Origin: Apostichopus japonicus | Lineage: Eukaryota; Echinodermata; Holothuroidea; Aspidochirotida; Stichopodidae | Assembly (NCBI RefSeq): GCF_037975245.1 | Contig: NC_092583.1 | Coordinates: 4,499,264 to 4,563,263, forward strand | DNA length: 64,000 bases | Reading direction: 5' to 3' | Shown here: one piece after another, positions 31,836 through 43,500 of the stretch | How the letters are laid out: each line of letters starts with the position of its first letter | Numbering within the stretch: position 1 is the stretch's first letter | Made by a program: the position numbers and the translations under genes | The notes under the pieces: model-generated | The model's input: the letters and a program-made list of their open reading frames with translations, nothing else | The model's database searches: none | What the model was told of the DNA's origin: nothing

Positions 31836-34800
31836 TTACAAGCCAAAAGAATCCAATTCTCAGCTTCACAGTCCTTAGCATCAAAGTTGTGGGCATGCTG
31901 AATGATGTTGAGCCAGACGATATCACGTGTAAATGATTCAGGCCATGAATGCAAGTAAACCTAGACACTCGATCGCACTTGCAATCCTTAAAAAAAAAAA
32001 TGCGACAATTTACTAAGCTGAACAAGGCAAGGGCTACCCCAACTCCACCCTCAAGAAAACAGAAGGTTCTTATACAGATATTAGGTTTTGTTACGAAAGG
32101 TAGATCATGAACAAACAGGTGTGCCTCATAGTTGGTGACATTGACAAATCAATATTGAAATTTGTTTTGTTTTTTTAATATGATATCACTGGATTTGTTT
32201 TCGCCTAGCGTGTTGGGCAGGTTTCCTAACTTTATCTAAACAGGGTGTAACGTGTATATGTAACGTGTATATAACAAAATGCCAAAGAATGTTGTGAACT
32301 TACTTCAGACATGCAATTCTGAAAAGAACATTTTGAGTATATTTTGAAGAAACACATGAAAACATGCCTTTGTCAATTTCATCATGTAGGCCTATATCAT
32401 CACACCTGTTTGCTTCAAGTTGTTTTTTTTAAAATTTTTTTCTGGAAGAAATTAGCTTATGCCCTTCAAATGACACTCTCTCGAAACTGACATTCTTGTA
32501 GTTCAAATTCCGTTGATGAATATGTATTTGTGTTTCTCAAAAGACAGATTCACACTCATCTATATCAAAATCTTATATCGTGCAAACTTTTGATAAAATC
32601 TATTATTTTAATTTAGTCAATCGCCTAAACTTGTCCATGTATAAAGTTGCTCTGCAGGGCTTTATTTGTTCTCTACCATTGGTCTGTCCATCCAACACAA
32701 ACACAACTGGCCACGAGTAAACAAGTTTAACATTGATCGAAGACTCCATTTACTGAGACAATTTCATCTGGTCGATATGGCTCATTAAAATTGAGATTGA
32801 TAGGTGGTTCTATCACGCGTATCGAAACTTATTACCAAACGTAAGACACGGGAGGAGAGATTATTATTTTATAGTTGAGTACTCTTAAGGCTATGGTAGT
32901 CTGTCGCCTGGCTATGCTAAATGAGTTATTAATTTGAACTTGTAGGTATAGCGCTTGAACCAAATGGATCATCTTCGGCCGTTTATGGAACATTTCATTT
33001 CAAATGTTTCTCTCGTTTCGTTGTACATGAATCACTCATCGTGTGCCTATGGAGTGAGTGTATCTGGTAAGACGAGCTTTTGTGAGGCCCTCGCCCCGCA
33101 AGATGTTCCAAGAACTAACACAAAGATACCGTGACATTTAATAGTACAAGTGTCTCGTGTCGGCGACGTCGGGCTGTAATTATTGAATTCGGTCTTGCCA
33201 ACTTGAAGCAATGTATGCGCTAATTCCGTTATCCCGGCGGAGTTGTATTCACGTCAAAACATTGTTGACGTCATATCTCACATGCAGCAGTGGTGAGCTC
33301 AGGACTTATAAGGTGGGGAGGGGCGGGTGGAGAGCGGGAAGGAAGGGGTGGGGCTAAATACAAAATTCCCTTGAATGATTTAGGTAGGGGCATGAACCTT
33401 TATGGAAGGGCGAGAGGCGAATGAAGGGTTTTTATAAAGGTGGGGACGTGGCACCTGGGTTCATTAAAGCGTTTTAGGGGATCGGGCGGGCGGGGGGGGG
33501 GGGGGAAGTAGGGCATCGCCCCATGCATTATTATATATAAATTTGGTCTGGGAAACAAAGACAGAGAATCTGGAGGGACAAACTAATTCCCCGTCATAGG
33601 ACACTATATGGTGGGTACTGACCTGTTGAGATCATTTTGATCCATTCATTTTATCCCAAAGCAAAATGACGCAGATTATTAATTGCCCAATCATTTGGAT
33701 GACGTCACGACGGTTATCTGTTAGTTTTAATGCACCCCAGAATTGTATGGCTTTTTGGATAGCATGGTGTTGTTCTGGGCCATGTTCCATACCTTACAGT
33801 AATGTGCCTTTGAGTTGTTTGGACCGTGGGTGCACTTGTGGTAAACCAATAAGGCAGAGTGCCCCGCTATTCTGCCTCACGGTTAGCCCCCACCCCCCCC
33901 CACCACCTCACTGAGGTTTATAGCGAACCAATAATAACAAGAACGTCAGGAAAGTTATTTTGTCACACAGCAGCTCCTAAAATGTTTCTTTATATTCTGG
34001 CAGAGAGTTAATAACTCTGAAGATAAGGTATTGTAAATTATGAAAATGCGCAGAGGACATAAATTACTCGCCTTCGTTGGCTACTATATATATCCTCAGT
34101 ATGAAACTTTGAGATCGTTTTCGATTACGAAAATGATCGATCACAAGGATATCGTAAAAATGAAGGTTACACTATCACCTACTGCAAAAGGCAGGATTCA
34201 TTACACGTAATAAATTTGGAAATCACTTATTGTTGTATACAAACTTTCATTGATATTTACCTCACAGTCTCATCTGTTCCACGATACACAGTGTCTCTCT
34301 TCGAATAATTAAAAATATATATTATATAATATTAATTTGACTAAACAGTCGCTTAGGCCTACCTCTCCACACCAGAATTTGGAAGATAGTTAATGCCATA
34401 AAACAATCAATACAATCTCGGGAAAGTTGTTACTGCAGTATGCACATTTGATTAGATTTCTTGTTATTTTACAAAGCAGGTAAAAAAGTCGTCCTGTGTA
34501 ATTCTCCTACGTCACCACATTGTATCAAGAGATTTTTCAATTACAGTCCTCTCCCAGATTGTGAAAGACTTCACATATACCGTGGCAGGTGGAAATTCCA
34601 GCTGATAGTAAAAAAGCTATACCCCGGGTTTTCCCGCCATTATTCATGTTTATGGCAGATCTCGTAATCATTTGGTAACTGGTTTATAGTTAAGTCGAAA
34701 ATCAAACAGATCCAAAAGTCCTTATTTAATGTGCCATATGACGAGAAGCTTAACTTACTGTGACTATAACCTGAAATCCTCCACCAACCGGATTCCCGGA

Positions 34801-35528
34801 GGGGAATCGAGTTACTATACTTGACGAAAGGGGCCTGGGCTTGAGAGTGGATAAAGTTGTTTGGTGTTTGTGTGCAAGTCTGTGCCTGGGCCAGGCTCTG
34901 TCTTAGATGACTTTTCTTACCATGGGTGCAAACACGTATTCTTTCCCCCAGAAAAAGATCATGGGATGGGGAAGGGGGGGGTTCAAAGGATAGGGAACAC
35001 CCCTCCCTACTCCCTAAGACCCATCCCCTGAATGTCTTAACATCTTAATCCCACTCCCATCCAGTACAAGAAAAAGGTGGTTGCGCCCTATTGCAGTGAG
35101 TAAAATAGGGCATCATACTAGACAAATCCCTTTTCACTATCTTCCAAAGTCCAGAATTTAAGACTGACAGGAAGTTTCCCGTGATTGTTCTTCTCCCCGG
35201 CTTCGTGAATATCCCGTTGTATACCAGCTTTCCTTTAGTGAGTGAATTAACTCAGTATCCTTCGTAAATTCAGCTCCATTGTGCAAATGCTGTAATGTGT
35301 CTAACAATTATTGTGGAGGAATCAGAGCCGTAGTTTAAAATACGGCCTCTGGAAGAAATTGGACTCACTTTATAGAGAGAAATAATGCAAGAACGCCCTC
35401 TTTTCAAGCCCCATCATTCAACAACCGCGTATTTCGTTCGTACCTGACATTATTTGACATGTTCAGTGCAGCTGTGTTGCTGTTATTGTTGGTCTCTCTC
35501 GTACTGTTGAACTGTCAAGTTTATTTCT
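31836..35528. other. Intergenic DNA upstream of CTNNAL1 exon 1
   Basis: Mostly unique. G-rich runs lie at 33312-33350 and 33482-33506 (a 14-base G run) and a C-run near 33890. A segment near 34825-34925 resembles one in gene 1 (4690-4790). Distal regulatory sequence for CTNNAL1 may lie here, but nothing specific was seen. Confidence 0.45.
33470..33510. repeat. G-rich run
   Basis: AGGGGATCGGGCGGGCGGGG followed by a long G-run. The four or more G-tracts could form a G-quadruplex. Confidence 0.6.
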
Positions 35529-35643
35529 ACCGGAAGTTGGTAAATCTTATTACGTAATCACGGACCAGGGACCAGGATCGCCGTATTGCCTCGGCCTTGG
35601 CAACTTGATTGGCTCCATAAGTTGTTGGTGTAGATCCAAAAAC
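35529..35643 (+). promoter_or_regulatory. Candidate core promoter and 5' UTR of CTNNAL1
   Basis: ACCGGAAGT (ETS-type) at 35529-35537, the palindrome TTACGTAA (CREB/ATF or PAR-bZIP type) at 35550-35557, and GATTGGCT (inverted CCAAT, NF-Y type) near 35608 lie within 115 bases of the start codon. No TATA box is seen. This set is typical of broadly expressed genes. The transcription start itself is not visible. Confidence 0.4.
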
Positions 35644-35739
35644 ATGGCGAAATCACCATCGCATTTGGGATACTCGGGTCGAAGCTTGGAAATACGGACC
35701 AGATCTATCGAGCAAACTTTGGTGCCTCTAGTGAGCCAG
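35644..35739 (+). CDS. CTNNAL1: Alpha-catulin, first coding exon (rest of gene outside or not found)
   Basis: The 32 codons run from ATG in a good context (AACATGG) to CAG|GTTAGT. The segment LEIRTRSIEQTLVPLVSQ matches my memory of the conserved N-terminal motif of alpha-catulin, a vinculin/alpha-catenin relative that scaffolds Rho GEF signalling at the cytoskeleton. The exon breaks right after VSQ in phase 0, before the helical-bundle region. An in-frame upstream ATG at 35605 exists, but I prefer 35644 because its product resembles known catulin starts in length. The identification rests on one 18-residue match, so a search should confirm it. Confidence 0.82.
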
Positions 35740-38700
35740 GTTAGTTGTCGGGAGGGTTACTTTTCAGAACTTTTCGGTGTTACTGTGATCTCCCCCAGTT
35801 GGTTAGGCTTAACGTAGGCCTGTGTTTGGCCGAATGGGATTTGGCTAGGCTCAGACTTACGCATAAGCAATACACAGTGTGGACAAAATATAACACGTAA
35901 TAAAATTATTACAAGTCAGTACAGTGTAAAATTGCCCATCGTCGACAAATTGTATACCACGGAGACAATGACACGAACTTTTGTTTGCTTTGAACTCAAG
36001 TAACATGTTTTCCGTTGGGCATAACTCATGCTTTGGAACTGAAAAGTTTGAAAACTTCCAACTAGCCTAGGCTTAAGTTATACCACTGAAATTGTGTTGA
36101 ACTGATTGGCAGTGAAATGATTTATATTTCATAGGCTAGGCTCATGTGCAAAACATGTGAAACAGTGACTTGCCTTCATTTCATGACTTCCAAATAGGAA
36201 AAACAGACTTTGGCCTAGAATGAACAGTTATTTTGGATAGGAAGCTGGAACGTTTGTGTGTGAATCATTTGAATCAAATCATTTGCCTCAAAATGGCAAT
36301 GAAGTGGACTTGTTATTAGTTTAGTCAAGTTTAATTTGGTAGAAAAAGGATAAAATGAGAGGAATATCCCCTATCTAGGATCCTGTAAGAAAGTTGAACT
36401 CAGTAACCCCAAATCCTGTTGTAATTTATCAGAGTTCTGGAATGGAACTATGATTACTTTTTTTTACTGGCAAACAGAGAAAATACTGTTCTTCCATATT
36501 GAATTTTCACGTTAGAGAACCAAAAAATGTTCTTTTACCAGATTACCTAAAACGTCACATGTTTTTCTGTCACATTCTTGAACCGCACTATAGGTCAGAA
36601 AATTAATGTTTACTTTTCTTAAATATTTCTATACATTTCAATAGCTTGCTTCCATTATTTCAATTTCACAAGCCATTGAATTGGAAATTCAGGAGTTCAT
36701 CTATAAGACTTACAATACTGAGAGTCACAAATACATACATGGTGTCTGATAGGTTTCACTTATATGCCAGTGTAGACATTTATAGAGTATGTGTGAGAAG
36801 TAGGGGGTTTAAAAAGTTATGTGTTTATAACCTTATGTTAATAAGTTATACCAGAGCATATTGCAATATATTGGGTTAGGGATTACGACATAAATATAAT
36901 ATAATCCATGTGCCAACCGTCTAGTCTTTAGGGAAAATTCTAGATATTTTAAGTGACATGCTTCTTCCAGAATATCAAAATATTTACTGGACCGCTTCAT
37001 GTAATTAATTAAAGGCATATAAGAATGCATTTGTTTTGTTAGATTGTCTGTTAGAGATGACCCATTAGGTTATGAACATCTTATAAGCTGAATGGCAAAG
37101 ATCCAAAAATGATATTGAAATGCATGGTGTGAGAGTTCAAAAGTCATTCGCATTTGATAAGTTCCATATTAAAATTACTGTATGTATAAAGTTTCTACAA
37201 AAGTATTTTTTGTGAAGGTTGTCTCACTTGACTGGTGTTCCACCACAGTGAGGATGATGGATTGAAACAGGGAATGTAAATGTTTATTTTTCTGGATAAG
37301 ACTGGCTTTAAATAGCACTTAAATAAGAAGCTTTAATGGTTAGTTCATCTATGTGAGCATATATATACTACTGTATATGGTGCAGAGCTCAAAATTAAGG
37401 ATTGAGAGAAATTTAAAGTACAAGTTAAAAGCAGTTTGAGTTTCATTGAGATGACAATTTCTCAGCTTTCAATTTTGGGCACCAAGGCAACTTTCAATTA
37501 TATTTGAAAGCGTTACAAAGGCATTTGTTTTCCAAAGTTGAAAACATGTCCAGAAATGAACAAAAACAGGATATGATTCATGAGACAGTCTGTAACACAA
37601 TATACATCCAGATTTATTAATATTTCTGGCAGCTGCTTGAGAGCTGTTTTCAAACTCAAAATATTTGCTGGCATACGGAACAATATTTGAGCCCTGATTA
37701 AGTATGATAATGAAATTAATGATTGAGGTATGTAATTATGAGGCCATTTATGGCAGTCTTATGGCAACTCGATTAAAGGAACATGGGAGTCCATGCCGTC
37801 GATAATGTACAATATGCTTTCTAACAGCCACGGCCAAGTGGTTGGGTTAAGTTGAAGCCCAGATATGGCGCCAAGACTGTATCTGTTTTTGACTGTTCGC
37901 TGAAGATGAGAAGAGAATTTATAAATGAACTCCTTATTGGACAACCAAAGGTGTCATAAGGATCAGGCTGAGCTGCAGTTAGTTGCAGATGGTAAGGCAG
38001 TCACACATGTATACACATGAGAAGAGGATGAGTACAGGTCATTGCTTAAAATTACACTTACAGTACTGTAATATTATGTAGATTGCAATTTAGTTTAAGT
38101 TGTCAGTTCATTTTGCGGATGTACCAAAGAGATCCTCGTTACGAATACAGTAATTCCCTGTACTCTCAGAAATGTCATTTTTACATCAACAATCTTGGAC
38201 AACAAACTTGCAATGTCAGAGCAGAATGTTCATCACAGAACTTGTAACTGTACAGTATGAAATTTGTGAACCTAATCTGCAGATCTTGGTTACGGTACTA
38301 CATCATTTAACTAACAGTAATATATCAAAGTGAAGAACTGTGCTTAACTTAATTTGAGTCTGTACTTAATGTAGTTAGTAGCGACAATCAGACTTGACAA
38401 AACCGAAACGTTTTTAAGACAAGTTTTATATACTGTACACAAAATTGAAGCTCATAAATTCTGCCTTGAAATTCTAAAGTAATTTAATTGATAAAGTAAT
38501 AATAATACTTAACTGTCTAGGGTGTAATCAATGAAAATGTTGGATCACTAGAAAGTGAAACCAAAACTAATTGATGTTATACCTTATTATCTGACCCAAG
38601 AAAATAGCCTGGTAATGAATCTATCTGTAGGGTCTCTAAATTGACTCCTCTTGTTGTGCAGTTTCGACTAAGGTTGGCTTGTGTATGTCAGGGAATAATT

Positions 38701-40004
38701 CAATGTTGAAACATTGTGCAGGAGTTTTGAAGGCTGTGAAGTTTGTCTCAAAATACTATAGTTCCTGTATACTGTACATGTACAAAAGCTGCTATACACC
38801 TTTGGACTTGTACGGCAAGTTGCCCATTTTGCATTGTAGCATTTTGCGATGTGATACTGTGATAAATTCTTCCCTGCATGTTGTGACATTAGGACTGTGA
38901 TTGTCTTTTTAGTTAATGTTAAATGTTTTTGGTAGATTTGTAGTTATTATTGTTTCTTATCAATGTCCCATTATTCATCATTGATCACTGTTTCATTAAA
39001 ACAACATTTTCTGTGTGTTTCTTAGCATTCAGCAATTGCAAGAATCGTATGAAGTACGGTATCATATCCAATGGAGATAATATATTCTCTAGCTCTTTCC
39101 CCTCCTTTTCTTCCCCCCCCCCCTTATCAACCTCCTTTCCTAAATGGAGACTCAGTGAAAGGCCATTTTTAACCACAAACAAACATTCCCTGATTATTTG
39201 AAAGGAACTGATATATGTATGCTGTGTTGTTACTATGTGAGATTTATCACATCTAGAAAAACGTCTCCAAATTCAACAAAAACTGCTTTACATTCTGTTC
39301 TTTAAATAATTCTTTTTTAAGAGCGATTCGTCTGTCAGGAAACAAGATGTTGAAGCACTGAATGCCAAGTCTTTGGGGAGAATGTTTTGGTTTTCTATCG
39401 GTTTCGTAATGTTTGTTGATTTGATTAGATGCTGTGGTGCGCTGATTATGGTGCCTAGTCATTTGTCGCATCTGCTCAGTATACTGTAAGCTGTTAGTAA
39501 TGGGACAAACAGCTCTTGTTTCCATGCCCAGGTACTGTAGAGCCATCTCGAATTAGCTTGTTGTACTTGTGATCATGGAAAAGCCTTTTTATAGTATCCT
39601 GCAATTCCAGTTTTCATGACCGTGTTTTGTTAGGCTGACATCTTTTCAAATCTTATTTTATTGCCAAGTGCTGTTAGTTGTCAGAGAATCATGAGACACA
39701 TTTGTGATTCTCCTCGTACCCCTCTTCTCCCCCTCCCCTTCCCCCTTCCCCACTTCCTTCACCTTTTTCAAACCATGCAACTATTAAAATATGCCACTTA
39801 TTTTAATTTCTTTTCTGTGACCTCATATTTTCTTAACTACAGTAAGTCAGGGAGCTACCCGTAGCCTCCGTAGGTGTAATCAGTTTTATTTTTCTCTCTA
39901 CTTTGTACAAGTTTGTAAACTGGTGCAAATTTTCCATCAAATGGAGATGTGACAAAATATAGCAAACCTCTCTGGAGGCACTCAATTTTGGTATTCCACA
40001 ACAA

Positions 40005-40130
40005 GACACAACATTAATCCCACGCTAGAAACAGGAACACAACATAATCCCACGCTAGAAACAGGAACACAATAAATCCCACATTAGGAGTTAGGAACAC
40101 AACATAATACCACTCTAGACACAGGAACTC
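40005..40130. repeat. Short tandem repeat, four units of about 32 bp
   Basis: The unit contains AACATAATCCCACGCTAGAA and ACAGGAACAC; the last two units have diverged. Confidence 0.85.
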
Positions 40131-40494
40131 CCGAAAAGTGACAACGACATAATTGTAGCAAGTTTCTTATTTCATTTTCTGATGAAATGCAGCTCACTTT
40201 ATTGCCTGAGAGGAAAATATGAGATATATAGATATATATCAAGGTACTCATAGAAGTTGAAATTAATGTGCAGTAATGTATCATAGAAAATATTGTACAC
40301 GACAACTTCAAAGCAGCCACACAGTACAAGGAAATAGAAAAGATTCGCAATAGGGTGGAATTTGTGACTCATTTTTTGTTTTATACACACCCATGGTGTG
40401 ACTGTCTATTTTAAAAAACTGACTGTCTAATTTTAAAAGTGTGCAGTTTTTATGTACTGTAGCAGTTGTGTTTTGAAAGTTCTGAACTTGGTCT

Positions 40495-40790
40495 CATGTA
40501 CTATGAGTTCTATGTACATAACTACTATGCATTATTGCCTTTGTATAGCAATTTGACCATTTTGCATGGCATTGTACTATGATTTCTATGTACAGAACTA
40601 CTATTCATTATTGCCTTTGTTATAGCAATTTGACTATTTTGCATGGCATTGTACTAAGATTTCTGTATACATAACTACTATGCAGTATTGCCTTGATCAT
40701 TTTGCGTGGCATTGTACTATGATTTCTATGTACATAACTGCTATGCTTTATTGCCTTTGTAAAGCAATTTGACCATTTTGTGTGGCATAT
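40495..40790. repeat. Tandem repeat, four units of about 75 bp
   Basis: Units share GTACTATGATTTCTATGTAC, CATTATTGCCTTTGT and CAATTTGACCATTTTG. One unit carries a deletion. Confidence 0.85.
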
Positions 40791-42204
40791 TGCATTGCAA
40801 TACCGGACAAATTATTCCCTGGTACACTAAAGTGTAAAATAAAAATTGTACTGGGTTGTCAAAAGTCAAATCGTTGCATCCTTTCAAAACTTTGTGAAGT
40901 ACTGTAGAAAGTTTCTTTAAAGATGGATTTTTTTTTTAAATTCCTAGCTCAATGTGAATATTCTTGATATCTGGTTGACTTCATAATGTCATGTGACAAC
41001 ATGGACATGCTTGTGACATTATATGAATGGACAAGAATGTTTTCTTTCCCTTCACTATCTCCAAGTGAAAAGGAAGAAATTTTTAGGTTTGCAGAAGCAT
41101 TTTAAGTCACTTTCATTTTATTGTAGTCTTTGAAGCTCATAATACAGTATAAATTGTCAGAGAAAGTTAGATCAAGCTTGAGCCCAGAAACAAATTGGCA
41201 ATTGAGTCAGGAATAAATCGCTTATAGTAAGTGTATTTAAGGTCCTTCCCCCCCCCCCCCTGCCCGCCCACACCCTCTCCCACATGCATTATCATTTAAT
41301 ATCCAACTAATGTACCTAATTAATAAAGAATTGTACCTTTCTAGAACAATTGGCAAAATAAAATTTAAGAAAAAAAAAAGAATTTCAGCTTGAACAGTTT
41401 TTCAATTGTGAACTTTTCTTTTTGTGCTATTGAATGAATTCTGGTACCATATATATGTGTTTTGTTGAGCTACGTTCATAGTGAAGTGGTTTGTCTGCAA
41501 CAAACACAGAAGATGAAGAACAAACACTTCTGGAGAGCATTGGCAGTGTTATTTAGTAACATGTGTTTTCACATAGATTTTTCAGCATGTGAACATCCTG
41601 TACAAGTGTACATTCATGTACTATGTAACATGTTCATCTAGATGCTGTGTGGTCTGTACTGTATATATGAAATATTCATTATAAATGTAGATATATGTCA
41701 TAAACTCAGAATCCCCACCCAGTTAATTTTTTCAACTCGAACAGGTTTTGTTTTGGCAGATATTTTGTAACCTAAGTGATTAGCCAGGTTATTGCTGTAT
41801 GCATATATGTATAATTAATGTAAAACATGAAAGTTTGCTTGTCTTCAACAAAGTACATACATGTATCTAAGAGAGATGCAGTATTCTGAATAAACAAACA
41901 AACCATTGACTGTGTTTTTTTAATAGAGAGACTGTGTGTGTGGGACTGATTGAAACTATGGTTTGTAGGTGCCATACACAGTATCTTCACCTGTGCTGCG
42001 TACATGTGAACATTATTAGTGTAATAGTGTCATGTACAGTATAGACACACAGTACTTACTGTGCCTTCATTAATAGTTTTCATCAGCTGTTGTCTCTCAT
42101 TCGTATGCAATTCAATAGAATGATTTTAAAGGATTGTTTGTTGTTACAGTTAAAGGAACTACATACATTACTGTACATGCATGTGATTGTGAGGGCATGC
42201 AGCA

Positions 42205-43500
42205 CTTGATCTTGAGTATTAAGTTTCTTTCACCTGTGTATTACAGTATTAAGTTTCTTTCACCTGTGTATTGCAGTATTAAGTTTCCTTCACCTGTGTA
42301 TTACATTATTAAGTTTCCTTCACCTGTGTATTGTAGACTTGCAGTATTAAGTTTCTTTTACCTGTGTATTACGGTATTAAGTTTCCTTCACCTGTGTGTT
42401 ACAGTATTAAGTTTCCTTCTTCTGTGTGTTATGATATTAAGTTTCCTTCACCTGTGTTTAACGGTATTAAGTTTCCTTCACCTGTGTAGTACGGTATTAA
42501 GTTTCCTTCACCTGTGTATTACGGTATTAAGTTTCCTTCACCTGTGTAGTACGGTATTAAGTTTCCTTCACCTGTGTAGTACGGTATTAAGTTTCCTTCA
42601 CCTGTGTATTACATTATTAAGTTTCCGTCACCTGTGTATTACAGTATAAAGTTTCCTTCTTCTGTGTGTTATGATATAAAGTTTCCTTCTTCTGTGTGTT
42701 ATGATATTAAGTTTCCTTCACCTGTGTTTAACGGTATTAAGTTTCCTTCACCTGTGTAGTACGGTATTAAGTTTCCTTCACCTGTGTATTACGGTATTAA
42801 GTTTCCTTCACCTGTGTAGTACGGTATTAAGTTTCCTTCACCTGTGTAGTACCGTATTAAGTTTCTTCTACCTGTGTATTATGGTATTAAGTTTCCTTCA
42901 CCTGTGTAGTACGGTATTAAGTTTCCTTCACCTGTGTATTACGGTATTAAGTTTCCTTCACCTGTGTAGTACGGTATTAAGTTTCCTTCACCTGTGTAGT
43001 ACCGTATTAAGTTTCTTCTACCTGTGTATTATGGTATTAAGTTTCCTTCACCTGTGTAGTACGGTATTAAGTTTCCTTCACCTGTGTATTACGGTATTAA
43101 GTTTCCTTCACCTGTGTAGTACGGTATTAAGTTTCCTTCACCTGTGTAGTACCGTATTAAGTTTCTTTTACCTGTGTATTACAGTATTAAGTTTCCTTCA
43201 CATGTGTATTATGGTATTACGTTTCCTTCACCTCTGTATTATGGTATTAAGTTTCCTTCACCTGTGTAGTACGGTATTAAGTTTCCTTCACTTGTGTATT
43301 GCAGTATTAAGTTTCCGTCACCCTGTGTATTGTGGTATTAAGTTTCCTTCACTTGTGTAGTACGGTATTAAGTTTCCTTCACCTGTTTATTGCAGTATTA
43401 AGTTTCCTTCACCTGTGTATTGCCGTATTAAGTTTCCTTCACCTGTGTATTACGGTATTAAGTTTCCTTCACCTGTGTATTGCAGTATCAAGTTTCAGAA
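42205..43500. repeat. 30-bp satellite, about 43 units
   Basis: The unit is TATTAAGTTTCCTTCACCTG plus TGTAGTACGG, with TGTATTACGG as the main variant. The period is almost exactly 30 over 1.3 kb, and a two-unit (60 base) and a roughly 120-base higher-order pattern repeat, for example 42841-42960 against 42961-43080. Because 30 is a multiple of three, two long ORFs (171 and 219 codons, at 42134-42649 and 42701-43360) stay open. They encode only the repeated LSFLHLCSTV-type peptide and have no other evidence of being genes. Confidence 0.95.

Larger units (their letters stand above)
35740..42204 (+). other. CTNNAL1 intron 1, first part
   Basis: AT-rich and largely unique. It contains short repeats at 40005-40130 and 40495-40790, a CT-rich stretch at 39717-39765 and a C-run at 41247-41257. 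A 97-codon minus-strand ORF at 39546-39253 has no recognisable motif. No second catulin exon was found. Confidence 0.45.

Noticed and set aside
33666-33914. 82-codon Cys/Pro-containing ORF near 33.7 kb
   Set aside because: Ends in a C-run, has no family motif and no splice or promoter context.
39253-39546. 97-codon minus-strand ORF
   Set aside because: No recognisable motif, no flanking splice sites or promoter; kept only as an unassigned ORF in the intron note.
42134-43360. Two long ORFs (171 and 219 codons) with a repeated hydrophobic peptide
   Set aside because: They arise from the 30-bp satellite, whose length is a multiple of three. No start context, splice signal or non-repeat coding sequence supports a gene.
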